From Microbacterium neungamense (GTDB taxonomy: Bacteria; Actinomycetota; Actinomycetes; Actinomycetales; Microbacteriaceae): a stretch of DNA of 64,000 bases. The notes beneath the pieces are model-generated. The model was not told the origin of the DNA, searched no databases, and worked only from the letters and a program-made list of their open reading frames with translations. Numbering within the stretch: position 1 is the stretch's first letter; each line of letters opens with the position of its first letter. Of this stretch, positions 43,963-54,934 are shown piece by piece. The DNA lies in the NCBI RefSeq assembly GCF_024971095.1, contig NZ_CP069717.1, positions 1,426,001 to 1,490,000 of the forward strand, written 5' to 3'. Position numbers and translations under genes: made by a program.

Positions 43963-44730
43963 CGCTTCGATCGGGGCGCTGGGGTCGAGGTAGCGGTCGT
44001 ACCCCTCGTCCTCGAGACGGTCGGCGAGCTCCGGGCCGCCCTCCTCGACGATCTTCCCGGCGACGACGACGTGCACGAAGTCGGGACGGATGTAGCGGAG
44101 GATGCGGGTGTAGTGGGTGATCAGCAGCACGCCGAGGTTCGTCTGCTCCTTGGCGCGGTTCACGCCCTCGGAGACGATCTTCAGCGCGTCGACGTCGAGA
44201 CCGGAGTCGGTCTCGTCGAGGACGGCGAGCTTGGGCTTGAGCACCTCGAGCTGCAGGATCTCGTGGCGCTTCTTCTCGCCGCCGGAGAAGCCCTCGTTGA
44301 CGTTGCGCTGCGCGAACTTCGGGTCCATGCGCAGGTTCGCCATCGCGGCCTTGACATCCTTTGTCCACTGGCGGATCGAGGGCGCCTCGCCGTCCAGCGC
44401 GGTCTTCGCGGTGCGCAGGAAGTTCGTCACGGTGACGCCGGGGATCTCCACCGGGTACTGCATCGCCAGGAACAGGCCGGCGCGGGCGCGCTCGTCGACG
44501 CTCATCTCCAGCACGTCCTCGCCGTCGAAGGTGATCGAGCCCTGCGTGACGGTGTACTTCGGGTGACCGGCGATCGTGTAGGCGAGCGTGGACTTTCCCG
44601 AGCCGTTCGGGCCCATGATGGCGTGGGTCTCGCCGGTGCGGATGGTGAGGTCGATGCCGTTGAGGATCGGCGTGGTGCCCTCATCCGTCTCGACCGTCAC
44701 GTGCAGGTCGCGGATCTCGAGAACAGACAT
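43960..44730 (-). CDS. sufC: Fe-S cluster assembly ATPase SufC
   Basis: A 256-residue ABC ATPase of the SufBC2D scaffold. Walker A GPNGSGKSTLAYTI, signature FSGGEKKRHEIL, Walker B LAVLDETDSGLDVDAL (Glu catalytic, with the SufC-type ETDSGLD), LLITHYTRIL. It starts 1 bp after the Rieske gene stop. Confidence 0.92.
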   Translation of the reverse strand: MSVLEIRDLHVTVETDEGTTPILNGIDLTIRTGETHAIMGPNGSGKSTLAYTIAGHPKYTVTQGSITFDGEDVLEMSVDERARAGLFLAMQYPVEIPGVTVTNFLRTAKTALDGEAPSIRQWTKDVKAAMANLRMDPKFAQRNVNEGFSGGEKKRHEILQLEVLKPKLAVLDETDSGLDVDALKIVSEGVNRAKEQTNLGVLLITHYTRILRYIRPDFVHVVVAGKIVEEGGPELADRLEDEGYDRYLDPSAPIEA

Positions 44731-44731
44731 T

Positions 44732-45058
44732 TCAGACTTCCTTAATCACGGTCGGGTCGATGAGCACGTCGTCGCCGTCGATCTGGACGACGTAGACCGG
44801 GACGGGCTCATAAGCGGGGAGGTTGAGGGGCTTGCCGGTGCAGAGGGAGAACGCCGAGCCGTGCGCCCAGCATTCCAGCGTCTTGCCCTCGACGAAGCCT
44901 TCGGACAGGGAGATGTCGCCGTGCGTGCAGGTGTCGCCGATCGCGTGGATCTCCCCGTCGGAGTCCTTCACGATCGCGATCGGCACGCCGTCGAGCTCGA
45001 CGCGCAGCGGCGTGTCCTGCTCCAGCTCGCTGACGGAGCAGGCGCGCTGCGCGCTCAC
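44732..45058 (-). CDS. Rieske-type ferredoxin in the suf operon
   Basis: A 108-residue soluble [2Fe-2S] protein. CTHGDISL and CWAHGSAFSLCTG supply the C-x-H and C-x2-H ligands (second motif CWAHGS). It is the non-heme oxygenase ferredoxin type with no oxygenase nearby; in many Actinobacteria it stands between sufD and sufC, so a redox role in cluster assembly is likely. GTG 45058 overlaps the sufD stop. Confidence 0.85.
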   Translation of the reverse strand: MSAQRACSVSELEQDTPLRVELDGVPIAIVKDSDGEIHAIGDTCTHGDISLSEGFVEGKTLECWAHGSAFSLCTGKPLNLPAYEPVPVYVVQIDGDDVLIDPTVIKEV

Positions 45059-46284
45059 GCCGAGACCTCGCTGTGGTGCGCGACCACGGGCGTCTGCGCG
45101 AGCTCGGCCTCGATCGCGGCCAGCAGCTCCTCCTGCAGCGTCGGGATGCCGATGCGCTGGACGATGTCGGTGAGGAAGCCGAGCACGACCAGGCGGCGCG
45201 CCTCGTCCTCGGGGATGCCGCGGGCCTGCAGGTAGAACAGCTGCTCGTCGTCGAAACGACCGGTCGCGCTGGCGTGGCCGGCACCGAGGATGTCGCCGGT
45301 CTCGATCTCGAGGTTCGGGATGGAGTCGGCGCGCGCGCCCTCGGTGAGCACCAGGTTGCGGTTGGCCTCGTAGGAGTCGGTGCCGACGGCATCCGGCCCG
45401 ATCAGCACGTCGCCGATCCACACGCTGTGCGCGCTCTCGCCCTGCAGCGCGCCCTTGTACAGCACGTCGCCGACGGTGTGCGGGCCCTTGTGGTGCAGGT
45501 ACACCTGGCTCTCCAGGTGCTGCCCGGCGTCCGCGTAGGACAGGCCGTAGAGGCGGCCCTGGGCGCCGGCGCCGGCGAGCTCCACGTTCGGGTTGACGCG
45601 CACGATGCCGCCGCCGAAGCTGACCACGACGTGGGTGAGCTCGGCGTCGCGGTCCACGCGGGCCTGGTGCGCCGCGGCGTGCACGGCGTCGTCGTCCCAC
45701 TGCTGCACGGACACGACGGTGAGCTTGGCGCCGTCGCGGACCAGGATCTCCACGTTCTGCGCGTACTGCGCCGATCCGCTGTGCCGCAGCAGCACGGTCG
45801 CTCGGCTGTTCGCGCCCGCCTCGATCACGAGGTGCGCGTCGGCGCGGCGCTCGGCGCCCTGGCCGGTGATCGCGACGACAACCGGCTCGTCGAGCTCCTC
45901 GTCGCGCGGGATGCTGATGTGCAGCGCCTCCTGCGCGCCCTGCCAGGCCACGGCCGAGACGACGTCCTCCGGACGGAAGAACTCTCCGCGCGGCGTGTCG
46001 CCGAAGGCGAGGCCGGCGCCGGCGAACCGCTCCGGCGTCACGGCGCAGCTGACGCCGTCGTTCACCTCGGCCGGCTGGAACAGCGGCTTCAGCTGCGCCA
46101 CCGGCGTGTGCTTCCAGTTCACCTCGCGGCCGCTCGGCGCCCCGAAGTCGGCCGGGTCGAAGGAGTGCGGCCGCTCGGAGCGGGTCTGCACCGGCCGGAA
46201 CGCGGCGTTCGCCGCCTTCGCCGCCGGGTCGATGTGCGCGTTCGTGTCCTGCGCCTGCTCAGGCGCCTGCGTCGGGGCCGTCAT
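45055..46284 (-). CDS. sufD: Fe-S cluster assembly protein SufD
   Basis: A 409-residue scaffold subunit, mostly a right-handed beta-helix, ending FYLQARGIPEDEARRLVVLG, the SufBD C-terminal motif. It pairs with SufB around SufC2. One bp separates it from sufB. Confidence 0.9.
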   Translation of the reverse strand: MTAPTQAPEQAQDTNAHIDPAAKAANAAFRPVQTRSERPHSFDPADFGAPSGREVNWKHTPVAQLKPLFQPAEVNDGVSCAVTPERFAGAGLAFGDTPRGEFFRPEDVVSAVAWQGAQEALHISIPRDEELDEPVVVAITGQGAERRADAHLVIEAGANSRATVLLRHSGSAQYAQNVEILVRDGAKLTVVSVQQWDDDAVHAAAHQARVDRDAELTHVVVSFGGGIVRVNPNVELAGAGAQGRLYGLSYADAGQHLESQVYLHHKGPHTVGDVLYKGALQGESAHSVWIGDVLIGPDAVGTDSYEANRNLVLTEGARADSIPNLEIETGDILGAGHASATGRFDDEQLFYLQARGIPEDEARRLVVLGFLTDIVQRIGIPTLQEELLAAIEAELAQTPVVAHHSEVSA

Positions 46285-46285
46285 A

Positions 46286-47704
46286 TCAGCCGACCGATCC
46301 TTCCATGCCCATCTCGATGAGCTTGTTCAGCTCCATCGCGTACTCCATCGGCAGCTCGCGCGCGATCGGCTCGATGAAGCCGCGCACGATCATCGCCATC
46401 GCCTCGTCCTCGGGAAGGCCGCGGGACTGCAGGTAGAACAGCTGCTCCTCGCTCACCTTGGAGACGGTGGCCTCGTGGCCCAGCTGCACGTCGTCCACGC
46501 GGATGTCGATGGCCGGGTAGGTGTCCGAACGCGACTTGGTGTCCACCAGGAGCGCGTCGCAGCGCACGGTGTTGGCGGAGTGGTGCGCGTTCGCGTCGAC
46601 GCGGACCTCGCCGCGGTAGCCGGCGCGGCCGCCGCCGCGGGCGATCGACTTCGAGACGATCGACGACTGCGTGTACGGCGCCATGTGGATCATCTTCGCG
46701 CCGGCGTCCTGGTGCTGGCCGGGACCGGCGAAGGCGACCGACAGGGTCTCGCCCTTGGCGTGCTCGCCCATCAGGTAGATCGACGGGTACTTCATCGTCA
46801 CCTTCGAGCCGATGTTGCCGTCGACCCACTCCATGGTCGCGCCCTCGTGGGCGACGGCGCGCTTGGTGACGAGGTTGTAGACGTTGTTCGACCAGTTCTG
46901 GATCGTCGTGTAGCGCACGCGGGCGTTCTTCTTCACGATGATCTCGACGACGGCCGAGTGCAGCGAGTCCGACTTGTAGATCGGGGCGGTGCAGCCCTCG
47001 ATGTAGTGGACGTAGCTGTCCTCGTCGGCGATGATCAGGGTCCGCTCGAACTGGCCCATGTTCTCGGTGTTGATCCGGAAGTAGGCCTGCAGCGGGATCT
47101 CCACGTGCACGCCCTTCGGCACGTACACGAAGGAGCCGCCCGACCAGACGGCCGTGTTCAGCGCGGCGAACTTGTTGTCCCCCGGGGGGATCACGGTGCC
47201 GAAGTACTCCTCGAAGAACTCGGGGTGCTCGCGCAGCGCGGTGTCGGTGTCCATGAAGATGACGCCCTGCGCCTCCAGGTCCTCACGGATCTGGTGGTAG
47301 ACGACCTCGGACTCGTACTGCGCGGCGACGCCGGCGACCAGGCGCTGGCGCTCGGCCTCGGGGATGCCGAGCCGCTCGTAGGTGTTCTTGATGTCCTCGG
47401 GGAGCTCCTCCCAGGACTGCGCCTGCTTCTCGGTGGAGCGGACGAAGTACTTGATGTTGTCGAAGTCGATCTCGCTGAGGTCGGCGCCCCAGGTCGGCAT
47501 CGGCTTGCGTTCGAAGAGCTGCAGGCCCTTGAGACGGGTCTTCAGCATCCACTCCGGCTCGCTCTTGAGCGCGGAGATGTCACGCACGACCGCCTCGGAA
47601 AGGCCGCGGCGGGCGCTGGCGCCCGCGGCGTCGGGGTCGTGCCAGCCGAACTCGTACACCCCCAGACCTTCGAGCTCCGGGCGGTCGATCAGCACATCCG
47701 ACAT
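46286..47704 (-). CDS. sufB: Fe-S cluster assembly protein SufB
   Basis: A 472-residue main scaffold, first gene of the operon. [48 protein letters not shown] (conserved Cys), and [20 protein letters not shown]. No intein is inserted, unlike mycobacterial SufB. No SufR repressor, sufS or sufU is in the window. Start ATG 47704; a TAGAAT -10 at 47877-47882 predicts a leader of about 165 nt. Confidence 0.92.
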   Translation of the reverse strand: MSDVLIDRPELEGLGVYEFGWHDPDAAGASARRGLSEAVVRDISALKSEPEWMLKTRLKGLQLFERKPMPTWGADLSEIDFDNIKYFVRSTEKQAQSWEELPEDIKNTYERLGIPEAERQRLVAGVAAQYESEVVYHQIREDLEAQGVIFMDTDTALREHPEFFEEYFGTVIPPGDNKFAALNTAVWSGGSFVYVPKGVHVEIPLQAYFRINTENMGQFERTLIIADEDSYVHYIEGCTAPIYKSDSLHSAVVEIIVKKNARVRYTTIQNWSNNVYNLVTKRAVAHEGATMEWVDGNIGSKVTMKYPSIYLMGEHAKGETLSVAFAGPGQHQDAGAKMIHMAPYTQSSIVSKSIARGGGRAGYRGEVRVDANAHHSANTVRCDALLVDTKSRSDTYPAIDIRVDDVQLGHEATVSKVSEEQLFYLQSRGLPEDEAMAMIVRGFIEPIARELPMEYAMELNKLIEMGMEGSVG

Positions 47705-47824
47705 CACACACTCTCCTCTGCGGGCCGCAACGGTGTCATCCGCCCCGACACACCTGATCCCCGTCGAGTCTGCGGGAATCGGATGCCGCTGGTGGGCCCT
47801 GACCTTCGGCGCTCGCGTCGCGCC

Positions 47825-47830
47825 TAGACT
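47825..47830 (+). promoter_or_regulatory. -10 before a leaderless upstream ORF and ctaA
   Basis: TAGACT, 7 nt before ATG 47838 of a 20-residue ORF. ctaA itself starts 100 nt further on. Confidence 0.55.
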
Positions 47831-47837
47831 GTTGACG

Positions 47838-47900
47838 ATGCGCGTCGCATACCGCGCGTTCATCCCAACAATCCCGATTCTACAGGTTCCGCCTGGCTGA
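47838..47900 (+). CDS. 20-residue leaderless upstream ORF before ctaA (candidate leader peptide)
   Basis: ATG 47838 sits exactly where transcription from TAGACT should begin. The frame runs [20 protein letters not shown] and stops at 47900, 37 bp before ctaA. Pro-rich, ending PPG, and using the rare codon CTA. It could regulate ctaA translation or be a by-product of the promoter position; I cannot tell. Confidence 0.3.
   Translation: MRVAYRAFIPTIPILQVPPG
47877..47882 (-). promoter_or_regulatory. -10 box of the suf operon
   Basis: TAGAAT on the minus strand within the 233-bp divergent gap. The rest of the sufB leader (47705-47870) shows no ORF or recognised riboswitch. Confidence 0.4.
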
Positions 47901-47937
47901 GGGGCCGCGTGCGTCCTCACCGCGCACCGGAGGACCC

Positions 47938-48870
47938 ATGACCGAGACCACCGCGTCCGTCCCGGACGCCGCCACCACCCGCCCGGGGCACGCGCCGATC
48001 GGCCGCGCGCTGCGGATCTTCGCCTGGCTGTCCTTCCTCGCCGAGGTGACGATCATCGCCACGGGCGGCGCGGTGCGGCTGACAGGCTCGGGACTGGGCT
48101 GCTCGGAGTGGCCGCTGTGCACGCCCGAGTCTCTGGTCCCGGTCTACGAGGTGCAGGGCGTGCACGGGATGATCGAGTTCGGCAACCGCCTGATGACCGG
48201 GGTGGTGGGGCTGCTCGCGCTGGCCGTGCTTCTGCTGGTGTGGCGGATGCGGCGCGAGCGCCGCGACCTGTTCGCCCTCGCGCTGGTGGTGCTGCTCGGC
48301 GGCATCCTGCCGCAGGCGGTGGTCGGCGGCATCATCGTCTGGACGGGCCTGAACCCGTTCATCGTCGGTTTCCACTACGTCGCCTCGCTGCTGCTGGTGT
48401 GCGTCACGGCAGCGTTCCTGGTCCGGATGAACACCGCACCAGGCCCGCGCGAACGCGTCGTGCCGTCCTGGTTCGCCGCGCTCACCCACGTCACCGGCCT
48501 TGCGCTGGCCGTGACGATCGTGTTCGGCGTGCTCACCACCGGGAACGGCCCGCACTCGGGTGACGCGGACGTGATCCGCACCGGCTTCGACGCCACCGTG
48601 CTGGCGCACGTGCACTCCTGGCCGGGCTACATCCTCGCCGGGCTCGTCCTGGTGCTGCTGGCCGCCGCGCTGCGGCTGCGCCTGCCGGTGGCCCGCTGGC
48701 TCGTCGTCCTCGCCGCCGCGATCCTGGTGCAGATCCTCGTCGGGGTGTGGCAGGCGCGGGAGGGACTGCCACCGGTGCTGGTCGGCGTCCACATGGTGCT
48801 CGCGGCGCTGTCCGCCGCGGCGTACACGGTCGTGGTGCTGAACCTCAAGCGCCCGGTCGCTCCGGCCTGA
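47938..48870 (+). CDS. ctaA: heme A synthase (COX15/CtaA)
   Basis: A 310-residue integral membrane monooxygenase converting heme O to heme A for aa3 oxidase. Eight hydrophobic helices; conserved [53 protein letters not shown] and [10 protein letters not shown] supply the heme-ligating His residues. ATG 47938 has ggagga 6 nt upstream. Converges with ctaB; 23 bp between stops. Confidence 0.9.
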   Translation: MTETTASVPDAATTRPGHAPIGRALRIFAWLSFLAEVTIIATGGAVRLTGSGLGCSEWPLCTPESLVPVYEVQGVHGMIEFGNRLMTGVVGLLALAVLLLVWRMRRERRDLFALALVVLLGGILPQAVVGGIIVWTGLNPFIVGFHYVASLLLVCVTAAFLVRMNTAPGPRERVVPSWFAALTHVTGLALAVTIVFGVLTTGNGPHSGDADVIRTGFDATVLAHVHSWPGYILAGLVLVLLAAALRLRLPVARWLVVLAAAILVQILVGVWQAREGLPPVLVGVHMVLAALSAAAYTVVVLNLKRPVAPA

Positions 48871-48893
48871 GCATCAGGAGACCGGGCTTCGGG

Positions 48894-49841
48894 TCAGAGC
48901 GGCAGCAGCGGGTCGACCGCGACGGCGAGGAAGATCAGCGTCAGGTACGTGATCGAGGCGTGGAACACCCGCATCGGGCGCGCCTCGGTGCCGTGCACGG
49001 CGCGGTTGTAGAGGCGGTGCGACTCGTAGATGAACCAGCCGCCGACGACCAGGGCGGACACCGTGTACACGATGCCCATGCCGGCGACCGGGACAAGCAG
49101 CAGCGAGCAGGCGACCGTCGCCCAGGCGTAGAGGATGACCTGCAGGCCGACCTGGGGTGCGGAGCGGGTGACGCCCAGCATCGGCACGTCCACGTCGTCG
49201 TAGTCGTCCTTGTACTTCATCGACAGCGGCCAATAGTGCGGCGGCGTCCACAGGAACACCAGCACGAACAGCACCAGCGGCGGCCAGTCCAGCGACCCGG
49301 TCACGGCGCTCCAGCCGATCAGCACCGGGAAGCATCCGGCGATCCCGCCCCAGACGATGTTCTGCTCGGTGCGCCGCTTCAGGATCATCGTGTAGATCAC
49401 GACGTAGAAGAAGATCGCCCCCGCCGACAGCGTCGCGGCCAGCCAGTTCGTGGTGAGCCACAGCCAGAGCGTGGAGACCACCGCGAGCACCCAGGAGAAC
49501 ACCAGGGCGCCCCGGGGCGAGACCTCGCCGGTGACCAGGGGCCGGTTCTCGGTGCGCTTCATGTGCACGTCGATGTCGCGGTCCAGGTACATGTTGAAGG
49601 ACGCAGCGGATGCGGCGCTCATCGCCCCGCCGATCACGGTCGCCAGCACGAGCCACAGGTTCGGCAGGCCGCCCGCGGCGAGGAACATCACCGGGACGGT
49701 GGAGACGAGGAGCAGCTCGAGGACTCGCGGCTTGGTGAGGGCGATGTACCCGCGGATCTTCTGACCGATCGAGTGCCTCGCCTCGATGGTCTGCGACGTC
49801 GTGGTGATCGCGATCCCCTCCTCCTGCGCGCGCCCGGACAC
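48894..49841 (-). CDS. ctaB: protoheme IX farnesyltransferase (heme O synthase)
   Basis: A 315-residue UbiA-family prenyltransferase. First Asp-rich motif [19 protein letters not shown] and second [13 protein letters not shown] bind farnesyl diphosphate; about eight helices. Produces heme O, the substrate of CtaA. Start GTG 49841, 7 nt after TAGACT. Confidence 0.9.
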   Translation of the reverse strand: MSGRAQEEGIAITTTSQTIEARHSIGQKIRGYIALTKPRVLELLLVSTVPVMFLAAGGLPNLWLVLATVIGGAMSAASAASFNMYLDRDIDVHMKRTENRPLVTGEVSPRGALVFSWVLAVVSTLWLWLTTNWLAATLSAGAIFFYVVIYTMILKRRTEQNIVWGGIAGCFPVLIGWSAVTGSLDWPPLVLFVLVFLWTPPHYWPLSMKYKDDYDDVDVPMLGVTRSAPQVGLQVILYAWATVACSLLLVPVAGMGIVYTVSALVVGGWFIYESHRLYNRAVHGTEARPMRVFHASITYLTLIFLAVAVDPLLPL

Positions 49842-49848
49842 TCCTCTC

Positions 49849-49854
49849 AGTCTA
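49849..49854 (-). promoter_or_regulatory. leaderless -10 of ctaB
   Basis: TAGACT on the minus strand, 7 nt before GTG 49841. The spacer gagagga could double as a too-close Shine-Dalgarno. Confidence 0.55.
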
Positions 49855-50036
49855 TGGCACCGGGCGTGTCGGACCGCGTTCCGGGGTCCTCCGATCCATG
49901 GCGAAATGCGGCGCTGCGACGGAGTCGACCCCGCTATGCTGAAACCCACTCGCGCGCCCGCGCTGTGCACCCCCCTCCGTGACGACGCGGATCCCGCGCA
50001 TCGAATACGGGCGCCTTCGATTGCGTCAGAAGGAGC

Positions 50037-52172
50037 ATGGCCGTGACGGAACTGCAATGGGATGAGATCGACCGGCGCGCTGTGGACACGGCGCGGGTGC
50101 TGGCGGCGGATGCGGTGGAGAAGGTCGGCAACGGCCACCCGGGCACCGCGATGAGCCTCGCACCGGCGGCCTACCTGCTGTACCAGCGGGTCATGCGCCA
50201 CGACCCGGCGGACACCGACTGGCTGGGGCGGGACCGGTTCATCCTGTCGGCGGGGCACTCCTCGCTGACGCAGTACGTGCAGCTCTACCTGGGCGGTTTC
50301 GGCTTGGAGCTCGACGACCTGAAGGCGCTGCGGACGTGGGGCTCGAAGACCCCCGGTCACCCGGAGTACGGCCACACCAAGGGCGTGGAGATCACCACCG
50401 GCCCGCTCGGCCAGGGCCTGGCCTCGGCGGTCGGCTTCGCCTACGCCGCCCGCTACGAGCGCGGCCTGTTCGACCCGGACGCGGCGCCGGGTGAGAGCCC
50501 GTTCGACCACTTCGTGTACGTGATCGCCAGCGACGGCGACCTGCAGGAGGGCGTGACCAGCGAGGCGTCGTCCCTGGCCGGCCACCAGCAGCTCGGCAAC
50601 CTCATCGCGATCTACGACTCGAACCAGATCTCGATCGAGGACGACACCGACGTCGCGTTCACCGAGGACGTCGCAGGGCGCTACGAGGCGTACGGCTGGC
50701 ACGTGCAGACCGTGGACTGGAAGAAGTCCGGCGAGTACGTCGAGGACGTCGCCGAGCTGTACGCCGCGATCGAGGCGGCGAAGGCCGAGACCGACCGTCC
50801 GTCGCTGATCGTGCTGAAGACGATCATCGGGTGGCCCTCGCCCGGCAAGCAGAACACCGGCAAGATCCACGGCTCGGCGCTCGGCGCCGACGAGCTGGCC
50901 GCGACGAAGAAGGTGCTCGGCTTCGACCCGGAGCAGTCCTTCGTGGTGGCCGACGATGTGATCGCGCACACCCGCGCCCTGGCCGAGCGCGCCGCCGCGG
51001 CGCGCGCCGAGTGGCAGACCGCGTTCGACGCATGGGCGGAGGCGAACCCGGAGCGCAAGGCGCTGCTGGACCGTCTCGAGGCCGGCGAGCTGCCGGAGGG
51101 CATCGAGGACGCCCTGCCGGTGTTCGAGGCCGGCAAGGAGGTCTCCACGCGCGCCGCATCCGGTCAGGTGATCAACGCGCTGGCGGCGCAGCTTCCCGAG
51201 CTGTGGGGCGGATCGGCCGACCTCGCCGAGTCGAACCTGACCACGATCAAGGACGCCCCCTCGTTCATCCCCGCCCAGTGGTCCACGCACGAGTGGTCGG
51301 GCGACCCGTACGGCCGGGTGCTGCACTTCGGCATCCGTGAGCACGCGATGGGCGCGATCGTGAACGGCATCGTGCTGCACGGCCCGACCCGCGCGTTCGG
51401 CGGCACCTTCCTCATCTTCAGCGACTACATGCGCCCGTCGGTGCGCCTGGCCGCGCTGATGAACATCCCCTCGATCTTCGTGTGGACCCACGACTCCGTC
51501 GCCCTCGGCGAGGACGGCCCCACGCACCAGCCGATCGAGCAGCTGGCCTCGCTCCGCGCGATCCCGAACTTCACCGTGGTCCGCCCGGCGGATGCGAACG
51601 AGACCGCCGTGGTGTGGCTGGAGATGCTGCGCCGCCAGGCGGGCCCGGCCGGCATCGCCCTCACCCGGCAGAACATCCCGGTGTTCGAGCGCGGCGACGG
51701 CGACGCCGCCGGCGAGACCCTCGCCGCCGCCCGCAACGCCGCGAAGGGCGCGTACGTCCTCGCCGAGGCGCCGGGCGGCACGCCGGACGTGATCATCATC
51801 GCCACCGGCTCCGAGGTGCAGCTCGCCGTCGCCGCGCGCGAGACGCTCGCCGCCGAGGGCGTGAACGCGCGCGTCGTGTCCGCGCCGTCCCTGGAGTGGT
51901 TCGCCGAGCAGGACGAGAAGTACCGCGAGTCGGTGCTGCCGAGCGCGGTCACCGCCCGGGTGTCCGTCGAGGCCGGCTCCCCGCTCACCTGGCGCGGCAT
52001 CGTCGGCGACCGCGGCCGCTCCGTCGGCATCGACCACTTCGGCGCCAGCGCCGACTACAAGACGCTGTTCCAGAAGTTCGGCGTCACCACGGAGGCCGTC
52101 GTCGAGGCCGCGCGCGAGACCATCGCAGCGAACGCCCCGCGCGAGACCACCACGGCGAACGCCGCCCACTGA
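50037..52172 (+). CDS. tkt: transketolase
   Basis: A 711-residue thiamin-diphosphate enzyme of the non-oxidative pentose-phosphate branch. [39 protein letters not shown] motif [18 protein letters not shown], then the pyrimidine domain with [17 protein letters not shown]. First gene of the operon. A TATGCT -10 near 49936 gives a leader of about 90 nt, and aaggagc precedes ATG 50037. Confidence 0.93.
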   Translation: MAVTELQWDEIDRRAVDTARVLAADAVEKVGNGHPGTAMSLAPAAYLLYQRVMRHDPADTDWLGRDRFILSAGHSSLTQYVQLYLGGFGLELDDLKALRTWGSKTPGHPEYGHTKGVEITTGPLGQGLASAVGFAYAARYERGLFDPDAAPGESPFDHFVYVIASDGDLQEGVTSEASSLAGHQQLGNLIAIYDSNQISIEDDTDVAFTEDVAGRYEAYGWHVQTVDWKKSGEYVEDVAELYAAIEAAKAETDRPSLIVLKTIIGWPSPGKQNTGKIHGSALGADELAATKKVLGFDPEQSFVVADDVIAHTRALAERAAAARAEWQTAFDAWAEANPERKALLDRLEAGELPEGIEDALPVFEAGKEVSTRAASGQVINALAAQLPELWGGSADLAESNLTTIKDAPSFIPAQWSTHEWSGDPYGRVLHFGIREHAMGAIVNGIVLHGPTRAFGGTFLIFSDYMRPSVRLAALMNIPSIFVWTHDSVALGEDGPTHQPIEQLASLRAIPNFTVVRPADANETAVVWLEMLRRQAGPAGIALTRQNIPVFERGDGDAAGETLAAARNAAKGAYVLAEAPGGTPDVIIIATGSEVQLAVAARETLAAEGVNARVVSAPSLEWFAEQDEKYRESVLPSAVTARVSVEAGSPLTWRGIVGDRGRSVGIDHFGASADYKTLFQKFGVTTEAVVEAARETIAANAPRETTTANAAH

Positions 52173-52192
52173 CCGAGAAGGAGCATCCCCCC

Positions 52193-53305
52193 ATGAGCAC
52201 TCCCACCGCACAGCTGGCGGCCGCCGGCGTCAGCATCTGGCTGGACGACCTGTCCCGCACCCGCATCGCCTCCGGCAACCTGCAGGAGCTGATCGACACC
52301 CGCAACGTCACCGGGGTGACCACGAACCCGACGATCTTCGCGAACGCGATCACCAACCCGGACGACACCTCCTACGACGCGCAGGTGCACGAGCTCGCCG
52401 CCTCCGGCGCCAGCGCCGTGGACGCCGTGTTCGCCGCGACGACGCAGGACGTCACCGCGGCGCTGGACGTGTTCCGCCCGGTCTGGGAGGCGACGAACCA
52501 CGTCGACGGACGTGTGTCGATCGAGGTCTCCCCCGACCTCGCGCACGACACCGAGGGCACCATCGCCCAGGCCAAGGAGCTGTGGGACCGCATCGACCGC
52601 CCGAACCTGCTGGTGAAGATCCCGGCGACGAAGGCGGGCCTGCCCGCCATCGCGGCCTCCATCGGCGCCGGGGTGAGCGTGAACGTGACGCTGATCTTCA
52701 GCCTGGAGCGGTACGCCGAGGTGATCGACGCGTACCTCACCGGTCTGGAGACGGCGAAGGCCAACGGCATCGACCTGTCCACGATCCACTCCGTCGCCTC
52801 GTTCTTCGTCTCCCGCGTCGACACCGAGACCGACAAGCGCCTCGACGCGATCGGCACCGAGGCGGCCCTCGCCCTGCGCGGCAAGGCCGGTCTGGCCAAC
52901 GCCCGGCTCGCCTACGAACTGTTCGAGAAGGAGTTCGCGACCGACCGCGCCAAGGCGCTCCTGGACGCCGGCGCCAACCTGCAGCGCCCGCTGTGGGCGT
53001 CGACCGGCGTGAAGGACCCGGCGCTGCCGGACACCCTGTACGTGACCGAGCTCGTCGCCCCCGGCGTGGTCAACACCATGCCGGAGAAGACCCTCGAGGC
53101 CACCTTCGACCACGCCGTCATCACCGGCGACACGGTCACCGGCCGCTACGACGAGGCGCGCGAGGTGTTCGCGGGACTCGCCGAGGTCGGCGTCGATTTC
53201 GACGACGTCACCCAGGTGCTCGAGGACGAGGGCGTCGCGAAGTTCATCGACTCCTGGCACGGCCTGCTCACCACCGTCAGCGAGGGCCTGGAAGCCGCGC
53301 GATGA
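52193..53305 (+). CDS. tal: transaldolase
   Basis: A 370-residue actinobacterial transaldolase. [26 protein letters not shown], Schiff-base Lys in [26 protein letters not shown], and [13 protein letters not shown]. Transfers dihydroxyacetone units between sugar phosphates. ATG 52193 follows aaggag, 20 bp after tkt. Confidence 0.92.
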   Translation: MSTPTAQLAAAGVSIWLDDLSRTRIASGNLQELIDTRNVTGVTTNPTIFANAITNPDDTSYDAQVHELAASGASAVDAVFAATTQDVTAALDVFRPVWEATNHVDGRVSIEVSPDLAHDTEGTIAQAKELWDRIDRPNLLVKIPATKAGLPAIAASIGAGVSVNVTLIFSLERYAEVIDAYLTGLETAKANGIDLSTIHSVASFFVSRVDTETDKRLDAIGTEAALALRGKAGLANARLAYELFEKEFATDRAKALLDAGANLQRPLWASTGVKDPALPDTLYVTELVAPGVVNTMPEKTLEATFDHAVITGDTVTGRYDEAREVFAGLAEVGVDFDDVTQVLEDEGVAKFIDSWHGLLTTVSEGLEAAR

Positions 53306-54906
53306 CCGCCGCGGTCCACGTCTCGGGCGTGCCGAAGACCGCGATCGACGAGCTCGTCCCCGGACTGGTCGCCGAGCTGGTCGCCTCGCGGATCACCGCC
53401 GGGGATCCGACCCTGTGGGGTCCGGATGCCGAGGCCGAGGCATCCGTCCGGCTGGGCTGGGTCGAGGCGGTGTCGGTGTCGCGACCGCTCGTGCCGGAGA
53501 TCCTCGCCCTCCGCGGCGAGCTGCGCGCGCGCGGGGTGGACCGGGTGGTGCTGGCCGGGATGGGCGGGTCGTCCCTGGCGCCCGAGGTGATCGCCCGCAC
53601 CGCGGGCGTGCCGCTCACCATCCTCGACTCGACCGCCCCGGCGCAGGTGCTGGCCGCCCTCGACGAGGACCTGCAGCGCACGGTGCTCGTGGTGTCGTCG
53701 AAGTCCGGTTCGACCGTGGAGACGGATGCGCAGCGCCGGGCGTTCGAGGCCGCGTTCGCGGACCTCGGCATCGATCCGGCCGAGCGGATCGTGGTGGTCA
53801 CCGACCCGGGTTCGCCGCTGGACGCGGAGGCGCAGCAGGCCGGATACCGCGTCTTCCACGCCGACCCCGCGGTGGGCGGGCGCTACTCGGCGCTGACCGC
53901 CTTCGGCCTCGTCCCGGCGGGTCTCGCCGGCGCCGACATCGCCGAGCTGCTGGACGAGGCGGAGGCCTCGATGCTTCAGTTGGCGGTGGATTCGGCCGAG
54001 AACCCCGCCCTGCGGCTGGGCGCCGCGATCACCGGAATCCCGCCGCGCCGCGACAAGCTCGGCCTGGTGCCCGACGGCACCCACATCGAGGGCCTGCCGG
54101 ACTGGATCGAGCAGCTGATCGCCGAGTCCACCGGCAAGGCCGGCACCGGCATCCTGCCGGTCGTCCTGCTGCCGGTATCCCCCGAGCTGGAGAGCCGCCC
54201 GGCCGACCTGCAGATCGTGCGGCTCGTGGACGACGCCGACGAGTTCCACCTCACCGAGCGGCATGAGGGCGAGATCCTCGTCAGCGGCACCCTGGGCGCG
54301 CAGTTCCTGCTCTGGGAGTACGCCACCGCGATCGCCGGGCATCTGCTCGGCATCAACCCGTTCGACCAGCCCGACGTCGAGTCGGCCAAGGCCGCGGCCC
54401 GCGGCCTGCTCGAGAAGCAGCCCGAGCCGACGCCGCCGGCGTTCGTGCAGGACGGCATCGAGGTGCGCGTGTCGGACCCGGCCCTGGCCGCATCCGGCAC
54501 CGTCGAGGGCGTGCTCGACGCGCTCTGGGCGCAGCTCCCCTCGGACGGCTACGTGGCCGTCCAGGCGTACGTCAACCGCCTGGAGATGGGCCAGCTGCAG
54601 GGCCTGCGCGAGATGATCGCGGCCGACTCCGGACGTCCCACCACCTTCGGCTGGGGCCCGCGCTTCCTGCATTCGACCGGTCAGTACCACAAGGGCGGTC
54701 CGGCACAGGGCGTGTTCCTGCAGATCCTGGAGCGCACCGACGTGGATCTGGAGATCCCCGGCCGCCCGTTCACGTTCGGGCGGCTGATCGAGGCGCAGGC
54801 CGCGGGCGACGCCGCGGTCCTCGCCGCGCACGGCCGTCCCGTCGTCTCGCTCACGATCACGGATGCCGCGGACGACATCCTCGCCCTCTTCGAAGCCGCC
54901 CAGTAA
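53302..54906 (+). CDS. pgi: glucose-6-phosphate isomerase
   Basis: A 534-residue sugar-phosphate isomerase with two SIS domains: [32 protein letters not shown], and [14 protein letters not shown]. This is the divergent long actinobacterial form, weak on the standard PGI signatures; a bifunctional transaldolase/PGI ancestry is known in some bacteria. ATG overlaps the tal stop (ATGA), coupling the two. Confidence 0.87.
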   Translation: MTAAVHVSGVPKTAIDELVPGLVAELVASRITAGDPTLWGPDAEAEASVRLGWVEAVSVSRPLVPEILALRGELRARGVDRVVLAGMGGSSLAPEVIARTAGVPLTILDSTAPAQVLAALDEDLQRTVLVVSSKSGSTVETDAQRRAFEAAFADLGIDPAERIVVVTDPGSPLDAEAQQAGYRVFHADPAVGGRYSALTAFGLVPAGLAGADIAELLDEAEASMLQLAVDSAENPALRLGAAITGIPPRRDKLGLVPDGTHIEGLPDWIEQLIAESTGKAGTGILPVVLLPVSPELESRPADLQIVRLVDDADEFHLTERHEGEILVSGTLGAQFLLWEYATAIAGHLLGINPFDQPDVESAKAAARGLLEKQPEPTPPAFVQDGIEVRVSDPALAASGTVEGVLDALWAQLPSDGYVAVQAYVNRLEMGQLQGLREMIAADSGRPTTFGWGPRFLHSTGQYHKGGPAQGVFLQILERTDVDLEIPGRPFTFGRLIEAQAAGDAAVLAAHGRPVVSLTITDAADDILALFEAAQ

Positions 54907-54934
54907 CCCCCTCCCCTGGAGACATCCCCCACCG

